From Trebonia sp963795335 (GTDB lineage Bacteria > Actinomycetota > Actinomycetes > Streptosporangiales > Streptosporangiaceae): a stretch of 64,000 nt of DNA. This document shows, piece after piece, positions 39,092-47,174 of the stretch. The notes beneath the pieces were generated by a model that was not told where the DNA came from, ran no database searches, and saw nothing but the letters and a program-made list of their open reading frames with translations. The position numbers and the translations under genes were made by a program. The DNA is taken from the NCBI GenBank assembly GCA_963795335.1, contig CAWCHI010000018.1, positions 160,607 through 224,606 on the forward strand, written 5' to 3'. Position 1 is the stretch's first letter; every line of letters begins with the position of its first letter.

Positions 39092-39110
39092 GTCACGGAA
39101 AGACCGTGAC
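39092..39110 (+). promoter_or_regulatory. hairpin in the rpsF leader
   Basis: GTCACGG and CCGTGAC form a perfect 7-bp stem around AAAGA, 26 bp before the rpsF start. Leaders of rpsF-ssb-rpsR operons often bind the S6:S18 complex for feedback control. I do not see the full known motif (CCG bulge), so this is only a candidate. Confidence 0.35.
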
Positions 39111-39136
39111 CGCGTCAGTCCAGAGGAGGAGCGCTC

Positions 39137-39427
39137 ATGCGCCACTACGAAATCATGATCATCCTCGACCCGAACCTCGAGGAGCGGACGGTCCAGCCGT
39201 CGCTCGAAGGGTTCCTCAAGGTTGTCACCACCGACGGTGGCAAGGTCGGCAAGCTCGACATCTGGGGGAAGCGCAGGCTCTCCTACCCGATCGAGAAGAA
39301 GCCGGAAGGCATCTACGCGGTGGTCGACCTGACCGCGGAGCCGGCCACCGTCCAGGAGCTCGACCGTCAGCTCAACCTGAACGAGGGCGTGCTGCGGACC
39401 AAGGTCCTGCGGCCCGAGCACAAGTAA
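39137..39427 (+). CDS. rpsF: 30S ribosomal protein S6
   Basis: This 96-residue small-subunit protein pairs with S18 in the 30S platform. It reads RHYEIMIILDPNLEERTVQP, KVGKLDIWGKRRLSYPIEKK and EGIYAVVDLTAEP from ATG 39137, with GAGGAGCG upstream. The frame is intact and of normal length. First gene of the rpsF-ssb-rpsR-rplI operon. Confidence 0.98.
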   Translation: MRHYEIMIILDPNLEERTVQPSLEGFLKVVTTDGGKVGKLDIWGKRRLSYPIEKKPEGIYAVVDLTAEPATVQELDRQLNLNEGVLRTKVLRPEHK

Positions 39428-39466
39428 CGCTATTTCATCAGTTCTGCGAGGACCGGGAGCGCCAGC

Positions 39467-40000
39467 ATGGCGGCAGGAGACACTCCAATCACGGTCGTCG
39501 GCAACCTGGTCGCCGACCCGGAACTCCGGTTCACCCCGTCCGGTCAGCCGGTCGCGACCTTCCGGGTCGCGTCGACGCCCCGGATCATGGACAGGCAGAC
39601 CAACGAGTGGAAGGACGGCGACAGCCTCTTCCTCACCTGCAACGTGTGGCGGCAGGCGGCCGAGAACGTCGCCGAGTCGCTCCAGCGTGGCATGCGGGTC
39701 CTCGTCACCGGCCGGCTGAAGCAGCGGAACTACGAGACCAAGGAAGGCGAGAAGCGGACCGTGTACGAGGTCGAGGTCGACGATGTCGGCCCGTCTCTGC
39801 GGAACGCCTCGGCCAAGGTCAACCGCGTAAGCCGCGGTGGCGGTGAAGGCGGGTTCAGCGGCGGGAACGGCAACCGCGGTGGCGGCGGCTACAGCGGCGG
39901 CAACGGCGGCAACGGCCAGGCCTCCTCGGGTGGCAGCAGCCGCAACGAGGACCCATGGGCCTCCTCCGACGCCGGCTACTCGGACGAACCGCCGTTTTAA
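39467..40000 (+). CDS. ssb: single-stranded DNA-binding protein
   Basis: SSB has 177 residues. The OB fold is clear (ITVVGNLVADPELRFTPSGQ; FLTCNVWRQAAENVAESLQR; RVLVTGRLKQRNYETKEGEK). A Gly/Asn-rich flexible linker follows (GGNGNRGGGGYSGGNGGNG), then the acidic partner-binding tip ending DEPPF. The frame is intact. The place between rpsF and rpsR is standard. Confidence 0.98.
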   Translation: MAAGDTPITVVGNLVADPELRFTPSGQPVATFRVASTPRIMDRQTNEWKDGDSLFLTCNVWRQAAENVAESLQRGMRVLVTGRLKQRNYETKEGEKRTVYEVEVDDVGPSLRNASAKVNRVSRGGGEGGFSGGNGNRGGGGYSGGNGGNGQASSGGSSRNEDPWASSDAGYSDEPPF

Positions 40001-40055
40001 CAAGTAAGAAACGACCATCCCCGCATCACGCGGGGCTCTCTTAAGGAGCACCACG

Positions 40056-40292
40056 ATGGCGAAGCCTCCAATTCGCAAGCCTAAGAAGAAGGTCTGCGTC
40101 TTCTGCCAGGAGCGCATCAGCTACGTCGACTACAAGGACACCGGCCTGCTGCGCAAGTACATCTCCGACCGCGGCAAGATCCGTGCGCGCCGGGTGACCG
40201 GGAACTGCACCCGGCACCAGCGTGACGTCGCGACCGCGATCAAGAACGCGCGCGAGATGGCCCTGCTCCCGTACACCAGCACGGCGCGCTAG
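40056..40292 (+). CDS. rpsR: 30S ribosomal protein S18
   Basis: The protein has 78 residues, basic, from ATG 40056 with AAGGAG upstream: RKPKKKVCVFCQERISYVDY, LLRKYISDRGKIRARRVTGN, CTRHQRDVATAIKNAREMAL. The CVFC pair marks the zinc-type S18 paralogue. The frame is intact. Confidence 0.98.
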   Translation: MAKPPIRKPKKKVCVFCQERISYVDYKDTGLLRKYISDRGKIRARRVTGNCTRHQRDVATAIKNAREMALLPYTSTAR

Positions 40293-40311
40293 GGCGAGGG
40301 AGGACAGACCA

Positions 40312-40767
40312 ATGTCACGGATGAAGCTGATCCTGACCCAGGAGGTCGGTGGCCTCGGCGCCCCGGGCGACGTCGTTGACGTGGCCGCCGGCTACGGCCG
40401 TAACTACCTGCTGCCCCGCGGCTTCGCGATCTCCTGGACGCGCGGCGGCGAGAAGCAGGTCGACCTGATCAAGCGGGCCCGCGCGGCGCGTGAGATCCGT
40501 ACCCTCGAAGACGCGCAGGCGGTGGCCGGGCAGCTGCAGCGGCTGAACGTCCGGCTCCGGCGGCGGGCCGGGTCCAACGGCCGGCTCTTCGGCTCGGTCG
40601 GTGCGTCCGACATCGCCGAGGCCGTGCGCACCGCGGGCGGCCCGGAGCTCGACCGCCGGAAGATCTTCGTGCCCGACCCGATCAAGGCGGCGGGCGCCTA
40701 CAAGGTCCAGGTCCGGCTGCACCCCGAGGTGACCGCCTCGGTGGGCATCGAGGTCACCGGCGCCTAG
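40312..40767 (+). CDS. rplI: 50S ribosomal protein L9
   Basis: The protein has 151 residues from ATG 40312, chosen because GAGGGAGGA lies upstream. The N-terminal L9 domain reads MKLILTQEVGGLGAPGDVVD and YGRNYLLPRGFAISWTRGGE. The connecting helix and C-terminal domain include GRLFGSVGASDIAEAVRTAG and IKAAGAYKVQVRLHPEVTAS. The frame is intact. Last gene of the operon; a strong hairpin follows. Confidence 0.97.
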   Translation: MSRMKLILTQEVGGLGAPGDVVDVAAGYGRNYLLPRGFAISWTRGGEKQVDLIKRARAAREIRTLEDAQAVAGQLQRLNVRLRRRAGSNGRLFGSVGASDIAEAVRTAGGPELDRRKIFVPDPIKAAGAYKVQVRLHPEVTASVGIEVTGA

Positions 40768-40772
40768 CGCGC

Positions 40773-40853
40773 TTGTCCACAGCTATACCGGCTGTTTCTC
40801 CACAGCGCTTTCCACAGTCAGTGGTTTTCCACAGGAAGGCGCCTGTGTCCACA
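40773..40853. other. array of five DnaA-box-like sequences after rplI
   Basis: All in the same orientation: TTGTCCACA (40773, perfect), TTCTCCACA (40796), CTTTCCACA (40808), TTTTCCACA (40825) and GTGTCCACA (40845). Spacings are 12-23 bp. Most of the others differ by one base from TTATCCACA or TTGTCCACA. Confidence 0.75.
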
Positions 40854-40858
40854 ACGCC

Positions 40859-40902
40859 CCGGCCGACGGCGCCCTTCACCCCGAGGGGGCGCCGTCGGCC
40901 GG
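40859..40902. terminator. 16-bp hairpin terminator after rplI
   Basis: CCGGCCGACGGCGCCC (40859-40874) pairs perfectly with GGGCGCCGTCGGCCGG (40887-40902) around a 12-base loop. It lies between rplI and the convergent small ORF, whose stop codon falls in the loop, so it may work in both directions. There is no T-run. Confidence 0.65.
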
Positions 40903-41088
40903 TGTCGTGTAGCGCCGCGCGCGCCGGGCGAGCTCGGGGTCGAGATCGCCGATCATCAGCCACAAGTCGGCTATCCGCGCGGCCAGCTCGCCGTCGAACG
41001 GGCTGCCGCCCGGATGCCGGGCATCGCTCGCCAGCTGGTCAATCGCTGCCGCGATGCGGTCGATCGCGTCCCCCGTGGTCGAACACAC
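40876..41088 (-). CDS. small hypothetical protein, 70 residues
   Basis: GTG 41088 begins a helical, soluble-looking protein: STTGDAIDRIAAAIDQLASD, GGSPFDGELAARIADLWLMI and GDLDPELARRARRYT. Codon pattern and composition look like a real actinobacterial gene, but there is no strong SD and its last codons lie in the rplI terminator arm. The frame is open upstream to 41421, where it does not resemble protein. Not recognised. It lies between the two DnaA-box groups, opposite in direction to dnaB. Confidence 0.5.
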   Translation of the reverse strand: MCSTTGDAIDRIAAAIDQLASDARHPGGSPFDGELAARIADLWLMIGDLDPELARRARRYTTPADGAPSG

Positions 41089-41247
41089 AGGCGAAGGATA
41101 GCGGACCCCGGCCTTCGGCGCCCCCGCCTCGCCTGCGCCCGTGATGCCCGGGTGGCGGCCCGCCGCGAGATTCGCGTGCCTGGAGGGGATACGCCCCTCT
41201 CGTTCGGAAGCTGGGGAAAACTTCCCTGTATTTGCGTTCCGCAAAGC

Positions 41248-41453
41248 TTTTCCACAGGGAACTCCCTGCGCCCTGTGGAAGGATCCGGTGGAAAAAGCGC
41301 GGGGAAAATAGGCCTGACTTTCTCTCCTGCACACCCGGTGGATTGTGTCTCGCCTGGTCAAGGCCGAATCGGGGGCTGACCGGGGCGGCCGTCCACAGCA
41401 CAATCCACTGGCTGCGCACAAGCTGGCAACAGGTTTCCAACAAGTTATCCACA
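41248..41453. other. second DnaA-box group in the dnaB upstream region
   Basis: TTTTCCACA (41248-41256), CCGTCCACA (41389-41397) and a perfect TTATCCACA (41445-41453) lie in the region before dnaB, with weaker inverted TGTGGA matches near 41275. An AT-richer patch lies at 41290-41325. No gene is seen in 41089-41571. Confidence 0.65.
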
Positions 41454-41571
41454 GGGTCGTGTTGGCACTGCTCGCAGGACCACGCCAGAATGTCAGAGCC
41501 CCGATGTCAGACGCGTTTGGTAGAACAATGTCGGCGGGGGCTGGCCGTTACGGGTGGGGAGGGGGCGTCTG

Positions 41572-42924
41572 ATGAGCGTGACCGAGCTGTCACAGCGCGG
41601 CGAGGAATTCGAGCGGATGCCGCCGCACGATGTCGCCGCCGAGCAGTGCGTCCTCGGCGGCATGCTGCTGTCCAAGGACGCCATCTCCGACGTCATCGAG
41701 GTCATCCGGCCGACCGACCATTACCGGCCCGCGCACCAGCTGGTGCACGAGGCGGTTCTCGACCTGTACGCGCGGGGCGAGCCGGCCGACCCGATCACGG
41801 TTTCCAACGAGCTCAGCCGCCGGGGCGAGCTGGCCCGCATCGGCGGCGCTCCCTACCTGCACACGCTGATCGCGTCGGTACCCACCGCGGCCAACGCCGG
41901 TTACTACGCGCGGATCGTGCGCGAGCGGGCGATCCTGCGGCGGCTGGTCGAAGCGGGCACCCGCATCGTCCAGTTCGGCTACGCGGGCGACGGCGACGCC
42001 GACGACCTGGTCGACCGGGCCCAGGCCGAGGTCTACGCGGTGGCCGACCGGCGGACCGGCGAGGACTACCACGCGCTGTCGGAGATCATGCCCGGCGCGC
42101 TGGAGGAGATCGAGGCGATCGGTGCCCACGGCGGCGGCCTGAGCGGCGTCCCGACCGGCTTCGCCGACCTCGACGCGCTCACCAACGGCCTGCACCCCGG
42201 GCAGATGGTCGTCATCGCGGCCCGGCCCGCGGTCGGGAAATCTGCCCTGGCGCTCGACTTCGCCCGGTCGGCGGCGGTCAAGCACGGCCTGCCGACCGTC
42301 GTGTTCTCGCTGGAGATGGGCCGCAACGAGATCACCATGCGGCTGCTGTCGGCCGAGGCGCGGGTGCCCATGCACGTCATGCGGACCGGCCAGATGGGCG
42401 ACGACGACTGGGGACGGCTGGCCAAGCGGATGAGCGAGGTGGCCGACGCGCCGCTGTTCATCGACGACTCGCCCAACATGTCGCTGATGGAGATCAGGGC
42501 CAAGTGCCGTCGGCTCAAGCAGCGCCATGACCTGAAGCTCGTCATCATCGACTACCTGCAGCTGATGTCGTCCCCCAAGCGGACCGAGAGCCGCCAGCAG
42601 GAAGTGTCCGAGATGTCGCGGTCGCTCAAGCTGCTGGCCAAGGAGCTTGAGGTCCCCGTCATCGCCCTGTCCCAGCTCAACCGGGGTCCCGAGCAGCGCC
42701 AGGACAAGAAGCCCATGCTGTCTGACCTGCGTGAAAGCGGTTCCATAGAGCAGGACGCGGACGTCGTCATCCTGCTGCACCGCGAGGATGCCTACGAGCG
42801 CGAGTCCCCTCGGGCGGGCGAGGCGGACCTGATCGTCGCCAAGCACCGGAACGGCCCGACCGCGACGGTCACGGTGGCGTTCCAGGGGCACTACAGCCGC
42901 TTCGTCGACATGGCCCCGGGCTAA
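41572..42924 (+). CDS. dnaB: replicative DNA helicase DnaB
   Basis: This hexameric fork helicase has 450 residues from ATG 41572 (SVTELSQRGEEFERMPPHDV), chosen for the GGGGAGGGGG SD. The N-terminal domain reads AAEQCVLGGMLLSKDAISDV. The RecA-like domain has PTGFADLDALTNGLHPGQMV, Walker A ARPAVGKSALALDFA, LVIIDYLQLMSS and the arginine-finger region LSDLRESGSIEQDADVVILL. The frame is intact, with no intein. It stands alone, some 800 bp after rplI, behind a DnaA-box-rich region. Confidence 0.97.
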   Translation: MSVTELSQRGEEFERMPPHDVAAEQCVLGGMLLSKDAISDVIEVIRPTDHYRPAHQLVHEAVLDLYARGEPADPITVSNELSRRGELARIGGAPYLHTLIASVPTAANAGYYARIVRERAILRRLVEAGTRIVQFGYAGDGDADDLVDRAQAEVYAVADRRTGEDYHALSEIMPGALEEIEAIGAHGGGLSGVPTGFADLDALTNGLHPGQMVVIAARPAVGKSALALDFARSAAVKHGLPTVVFSLEMGRNEITMRLLSAEARVPMHVMRTGQMGDDDWGRLAKRMSEVADAPLFIDDSPNMSLMEIRAKCRRLKQRHDLKLVIIDYLQLMSSPKRTESRQQEVSEMSRSLKLLAKELEVPVIALSQLNRGPEQRQDKKPMLSDLRESGSIEQDADVVILLHREDAYERESPRAGEADLIVAKHRNGPTATVTVAFQGHYSRFVDMAPG

Positions 42925-43021
42925 CCGCGCCTCTGTAGGTTCTCAAAAGAGCGCAGGCGGTCCAGGGCGCAGTCGGCGGATTTTTGCAGACGCGTACGCA
43001 TGAATCGCACTGGCGAGCGTC

Positions 43022-43150
43022 TCAAACGGTTCACTTGCCCGGATCATGCTCGCGGACTTCGACCCCGACATGACCGCGATCGCGGGGCAGCCGTTCCGGC
43101 TGATCGGCTCTGACGGCGACCGGATCCGCGGGGCTCGCCGGCTCCTGCTG
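43022..43150 (+). pseudogene. fragment resembling a TnsA-like endonuclease N-terminal domain
   Basis: About 40 codons read NGSLARIMLADFDPDMTAIA, GQPFRLIGSDGDRIRG and then lose similarity. The pattern LADFDP-x6-QPF-x-L is how actinobacterial TnsA-like transposon endonucleases begin their catalytic domain, as I remember it. There is no credible start, SD or remainder. Probably a decayed mobile-element remnant at the edge of the accessory region. Confidence 0.35.
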
Positions 43151-43169
43151 CATGATCCGGTCCGTCCGC

Positions 43170-43675
43170 TCAGTGCGGGGGCCCGGGCTCGCCCGGGGCG
43201 GATTGCTCGGGGAAGGGGTCCTCGGCGAGGAGACGCAGGACTCGTTCGTTGAGGGCGGCAAGGATGTCGAGCTCGGCGGGGGTGAGCAGGTCGATGAAAT
43301 GCCGGCGGACGTTGCGCACGTGCCGGGGCGCTGCGTCCTCGATGGCGCGGCGTCCGGCGGGCAGGAGGCAGATCATGGCGCTGCGGGCATCGGCGGGGTT
43401 GGGCTCGCGGACGATCAGCCCCTGCCCCTGCATGCGCCGGGCCTGGTGGGAGAGCCGCTCTTCTCCCACTGCAGCAGAGCGCACAGTTCCTGCGCGGGCA
43501 TACGGCCCGCAGGGTGCTCCGAGAGCACCGCGAGGATCTCGTAGTCGGCCTCGGTCAGCCCGGAGTCCTGCAGCAGGTGCCGTTGCAGACGCACGGCCAG
43601 CTGATGGTGCGCGTGCTTGAAGGCCCGCCAGGCGCGGTCTTCGCGGGGGTCGAGCCAGTTCGGTTCCGCCGTCAT
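43170..43675 (-). CDS. MarR-family transcriptional regulator (one frameshift)
   Basis: This winged-helix repressor starts at ATG 43675 (TAEPNWLDPREDRAWRAFKH); an upstream start would lie inside its own operator. DNA-binding part: DSGLTEADYEILAVLSEHPA, GRMPAQELCALLQWEKS. The frame then shifts near 43465 (one base missing) into RLSHQARRMQGQGLIVREPN, DARSAMICLLPAGRRAIEDA and a C-terminal dimerisation helix. About 168 residues. It is divergent from the NADPH-dependent reductase gene with two palindromes in between, so it probably represses both. Confidence 0.85.
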
Positions 43676-43687
43676 GCGCCCACGGTA

Positions 43688-43737
43688 CCTGTTGGTTGAT
43701 ATCTCAACCAACAGGTTCTATGGTTGAGGCATCAACC
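43688..43737. promoter_or_regulatory. two MarR operators
   Basis: The first is a perfect 28-bp palindrome: CCTGTTGGTTGA, spacer TATC, TCAACCAACAGG (43688-43715). The second, centred 28 bp away, is GGTTGA-GGCA-TCAACC (43722-43737). Both share GGTTGA-N4-TCAACC and lie in the divergent promoter region. Confidence 0.85.
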
Positions 43738-43830
43738 TTTCATCTCGCATCAGGAGAGCAGCCACTGCGGGCCCGTTACATGCGGGCGCATTGGCTGGTG
43801 GGAGCGAGCCTTCGCATCGGAGCAAAATCC

Positions 43831-44430
43831 ATGAAATTCGGAATGATCGGCGCGGGAACACTCGCGCAAGCCATCGCCGGGCACGTGGTCAAGGCCGGCC
43901 ACGACGTGGTCTTCAGCAACAGCCGCGGCCCGCACACCCTCGGCGCCGTCGTCGGCGCCTTCGGCCCGCACGCGTCGGCCGGCACCGTGGCCGAGGCAGG
44001 AGCCGCGGACCTCGTCGTGCTCGCCGTGCACTGGACGCAGGTCCGCGACGCAGTGCGCAACTTGCCTGTCCGCGAGGGGCGGATCGTCATCGACGCCACG
44101 AACCAGTGGGCGCGCCTGACCCCCGCCTTCGTCGCCGACCGCCTCGAGACCGGAGGCAGCGAACTGGTCGCCTCGCTGATCCCCGGGGCACACGTCATCA
44201 AGGCCTTCGACAACATGTACGGCCCTTATGTCGCAGCGGACCCTGTTACCGGCGCCGGCCATCGGATCCTGTTCTACGCGGGCGACGACAAGGACTCCAA
44301 GAAGCTCTTCCGCTCCGTCGTCGAGGGCTTCGGATTCGCACCCGTCGACCTCGGCCCGCTCCGGATGGGCCGCCTGATGCAAGTGGACGGCGGACCCCTG
44401 AGCGGACTGCACGCCATCCGGGAAGGCTGA
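43831..44430 (+). CDS. NADPH-dependent F420 reductase-like oxidoreductase
   Basis: The protein has 199 residues from ATG 43831 with GGAGC upstream. The N-terminal NADP Rossmann motif is MKFGMIGAGTLAQAIAGHVV, followed by GHDVVFSNSRGPHTLGAVVG, DLVVLAVHWTQVRDAVRNLP and RIVIDATNQWARL. The C-terminal half (IPGAHVIKAFDNMYGPYVAA; ILFYAGDDKDSKKLFRSVVE) matches the NAD(P)-binding family that includes F420H2:NADP oxidoreductase. The substrate is unknown. Probably induced when the divergent MarR protein is released. Confidence 0.8.
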   Translation: MKFGMIGAGTLAQAIAGHVVKAGHDVVFSNSRGPHTLGAVVGAFGPHASAGTVAEAGAADLVVLAVHWTQVRDAVRNLPVREGRIVIDATNQWARLTPAFVADRLETGGSELVASLIPGAHVIKAFDNMYGPYVAADPVTGAGHRILFYAGDDKDSKKLFRSVVEGFGFAPVDLGPLRMGRLMQVDGGPLSGLHAIREG

Positions 44431-44471
44431 AAACCTCACCGGGCAATGGGCTAGCCGCACGAGTCGCGGGC

Positions 44472-46115
44472 TCAGGGGTGGCTGACGTGCTTGAGCGTTC
44501 TCGAATCAAGCGGCTGCAGCCGCGTCTTCTCGACACGGGCCAGCTTGCGTTTAAGGCGCGTGAACTCCCGCTCTTGCTCCGGAGTGCGCCGGTAATGCTT
44601 GTAGGCCAGGTTCGTGCGCTCGAGCGGGTCGGCCTTCAGGTCATACATCTCCCACTGGGGCGGGACCTTCCCCTTGGCGTCGTAGTACCGGGCGATCTTG
44701 TAGCGGTCCTCCCGGATGCTGACGATGTGGTTGGGTGGCTCCGGGTACGGGCCGCTGGCCTGGCCGGACTGCCAGTCGTCATAGGTAAACACCGTGTAGG
44801 TCTGGGGTGGCCGGGCAGAACGGCGCAGGATCTGACCGGAGTAGTCGACTCCCTGCCAGTTGGCGCGGGCGTGTCGCGGCGTGTCGAGGAGGCTGGCGAG
44901 GGTGGGCAGGAAGTCGACGTGCGAAACGATAGAGCTGTTGGTCTCGGGCCTGGGGAACAGGCGGGGGTTTGAGTAAACCAGCGGGACCCGGGTCGTTTCC
45001 TCGTAGAAGTTGAAGTTTTTCTGGCGCAGCCCGCCGTGGGCGGTGCCCATCTCCCCGTGGTCGGCCGTCGCCACGACGAGCGTGTTCTCCAGCAGGCCGC
45101 GCGCCTCGAGCGTGTCGAGGATCTTGACCAGGTAATCGTCCGAGGCCTTCATCAGGTTGCCGTAGAAGTTCAGGTAGTTGCGCTTCATCTGCGGAGTCGG
45201 GATGGGTCCACTGGCGTTGAATATCCGCAGGAATTCAGACTGAACGGTCGGCTTGGTCGACAGGTCCTCGTTCACGGTTGCCGGCAGGCCGATCTCGCCC
45301 TCCAGCCAGGCTGGGTCATAGCCCCCGCTCTCGTATGTCTTGGGATACAGCAGCACATCGTGCGGGTTGACCAGCGACACGACCATGAAGAAGGGCTGGC
45401 TCTTGGCGGCCGTGTCGCGCAGGTACTGGACCGCGCCTTCGGTGCCAGCCTGCGGCGTGCCCTCCGAGTTCATGAACCGGCCGTCATTGTCGTAGCTGCC
45501 TCCCCCCTCCTCGGGGATGCTCTGGTCAGCGCCGGCGTCTGGCGGGTCCCACCGGGTGAAGCCGTACTGGTTGACGTCCTCGGGCACCCAGTCCGACCCA
45601 TTCGCGGGTTTGTTGCAGTGAAACTTGCCCTTGTAGACGGGCGTGTAGCCGGCGGCCCGCGAGACTGTGGCCAGGTTCTTGAAGCTGGTGGACAGCTCGA
45701 CCTGCGGGTACTGCGGCGCGGGCATGTCCGTCTCCAGCGTGTACTTCACGCCGTGCTGGGCCGGGAAGTAGCCGGACATCAGCGTTGAGCGGGCGGGTGA
45801 GCACATGCACGCATTCGTGAAGGCATGCTCGAACACCATGCCGTGCTCGTGCAGGCGGGTCAGGCCCGGCATGTTGCGCTTGGCCCAGCCGCTCGGGAAA
45901 TGCTGGATGGCCCGCTGCTGGTCGGTCAGGAAGAGAAGCACGTTCATGCCCCCGAGGCCGCGAGTTCTTCGCTTGAGGTGGCGAGGGGGGACCGGTTTCG
46001 CTCCGGCTGCGGCGGCCACGGTCCGGCCGAGGATGAGCCCTGGTGCAGCGAAGGCAGCGGTCTTCAGTAGCTCGGCGCGAGTGAACTCTTTTGGGCCCGC
46101 ATCAGAATCGTCCAT
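44472..46115 (-). CDS. sulfatase (formylglycine type), exported
   Basis: This 547-residue type I sulfatase has an N-terminal signal (FTRAELLKTAAFAAPGLILG, then RTVAAAAGA) that resembles a Tat signal but lacks the second arginine. The catalytic domain begins MNVLLFLTDQQRAIQHFPSG. The formylglycine motif is CSPARS within NACMCSPARSTLMSGYFPAQ. Other ligands lie in VVATADHGEMGTAHGGLRQK and GYTPVYKGKFHC. The C-terminal domain ends ADPLERTNLAYKHYRRTPEQ. Maturation would need a formylglycine-generating enzyme, not in this window. It is convergent with the reductase; substrate unknown. Confidence 0.92.
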   Translation of the reverse strand: MDDSDAGPKEFTRAELLKTAAFAAPGLILGRTVAAAAGAKPVPPRHLKRRTRGLGGMNVLLFLTDQQRAIQHFPSGWAKRNMPGLTRLHEHGMVFEHAFTNACMCSPARSTLMSGYFPAQHGVKYTLETDMPAPQYPQVELSTSFKNLATVSRAAGYTPVYKGKFHCNKPANGSDWVPEDVNQYGFTRWDPPDAGADQSIPEEGGGSYDNDGRFMNSEGTPQAGTEGAVQYLRDTAAKSQPFFMVVSLVNPHDVLLYPKTYESGGYDPAWLEGEIGLPATVNEDLSTKPTVQSEFLRIFNASGPIPTPQMKRNYLNFYGNLMKASDDYLVKILDTLEARGLLENTLVVATADHGEMGTAHGGLRQKNFNFYEETTRVPLVYSNPRLFPRPETNSSIVSHVDFLPTLASLLDTPRHARANWQGVDYSGQILRRSARPPQTYTVFTYDDWQSGQASGPYPEPPNHIVSIREDRYKIARYYDAKGKVPPQWEMYDLKADPLERTNLAYKHYRRTPEQEREFTRLKRKLARVEKTRLQPLDSRTLKHVSHP

Positions 46116-46418
46116 TAACGTTCCTTTCGCATCAAGCGGCTCCTACCGAGAGGATTCCACTGGTTTTGCCATACCTTTCGGAAGATCTTCGACCTGATAA
46201 TTTCAGGCGGACATGCCTGGCGCCCGTATCGACACCCCGTCAGCGCAGGTTGCTCGCACGGGAGGTTTGGTCCAAGCCGCCTTATTAGGCATTTCAGGGA
46301 AATCATGGAAAAGGCGAATGGCCCGGAGGCCATTGCCTACCGGGCCAGCGATGGCATCGACCTGGATCAGGTAGCGAACTGGGGCCGTCACGGACGCTGC
46401 TGTCGCCGCTGGGCATGG
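46116..46418. other. sulfatase upstream gap with a hairpin
   Basis: In these 303 bp no convincing gene is seen. TGGCCCGG (46319-46326) and CCGGGCCA (46340-46347) form a perfect 8-bp stem with a 13-base loop about 75 bp after the MBL gene stop and could end that operon. The left part should hold the sulfatase promoter; I cannot place it. Confidence 0.35.
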
Positions 46419-47174
46419 TCAGGGGGCGACGGTCAGTGGCTCCCCGGGGCTGATGACCTTGACCGGGACGTCGGGGACGAGGCGGCGGGCCGCCTCGACG
46501 AAGTGGGCGGGGTCCTTGTCGCTCTTGAGGAAGAGCATGTCGCCCGCTGTGCCGCCGGTGAAGGCGTAGTGCTGCGGGACCGCCAGCTTGGGGCGCAGGG
46601 CGGCGGTGAGCTCGGCGGCCTCTTCGGCGTTCATGACGACCTGCTTGTTGCCCGCCATCCGGATGCGCAGGCCGTTGACCGGGAGCAGGGCCACATCGAG
46701 CGGCCCGTAGCGGTCGGTCAGGGTGCGCAGCTCCGGGATGAGCAGCGTGTCCCCGGCGAAGTAGACGCTGCGGCCGCCGCCGCTGATCACGTAGGTGACC
46801 TCGTAGACGCCGTGCTTGCCGGGGGCGGCGGCGATGGTCAGGTCGCCGACCCGGGCGGACTGCCACGGCTCGAGCGCGCGGACGTTACTGAAGCCGGCCT
46901 TACGGGCCTTCTCGACAACTGGCCCGGCGACCAGCAGGGGCACGTCCTTGTCGGGGTAGCGGCGGAAGGCCTCGAGGTCGCAGTGGTCGTAGTGCTCGTG
47001 GCTGATTACGACAGCGTCCAGGTGCGGCAGTTGTTCCGGCTGGAAGGCGATTGGCTCACCCGGGTGGTACAAGGCACGCTGGGAGAACCAGGGATCAGTG
47101 AGCACGGTCAGCCCGCCGATCTGGATCAGGTGGCAGCTGTGGGTGACCCGGGTGATGACGAGCGGCTCGGTCAC
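46419..47174 (-). CDS. metallo-beta-lactamase-fold hydrolase (UlaG-like)
   Basis: This 251-residue MBL-fold enzyme reads VITRVTHSCHLIQIGGLTVL and TDPWFSQRALYHPG at the start, then the metal motif AVVISHEHYDHCDLEAF. Further ligands lie in SVYFAGDTLLIPELRTLTDR and LAVPQHYAFTGGTAGDMLFL. The NGLRIRMAGNKQVVMNAEEA segment is typical of UlaG-type lactonase-like hydrolases. The start overlaps the NTF2-like stop by four bases, so they form one operon under the divergent TetR. Substrate unknown. Confidence 0.88.
   Translation of the reverse strand: MTEPLVITRVTHSCHLIQIGGLTVLTDPWFSQRALYHPGEPIAFQPEQLPHLDAVVISHEHYDHCDLEAFRRYPDKDVPLLVAGPVVEKARKAGFSNVRALEPWQSARVGDLTIAAAPGKHGVYEVTYVISGGGRSVYFAGDTLLIPELRTLTDRYGPLDVALLPVNGLRIRMAGNKQVVMNAEEAAELTAALRPKLAVPQHYAFTGGTAGDMLFLKSDKDPAHFVEAARRLVPDVPVKVISPGEPLTVAP

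Noticed and set aside
38573..40117. 514-codon minus-strand ORF across rpsF, ssb and rpsR
   Set aside because: Only its last 111 codons (38573-38908) look like protein; the rest is the mirror of the ribosomal/ssb genes and is V/G/R-rich shadow.
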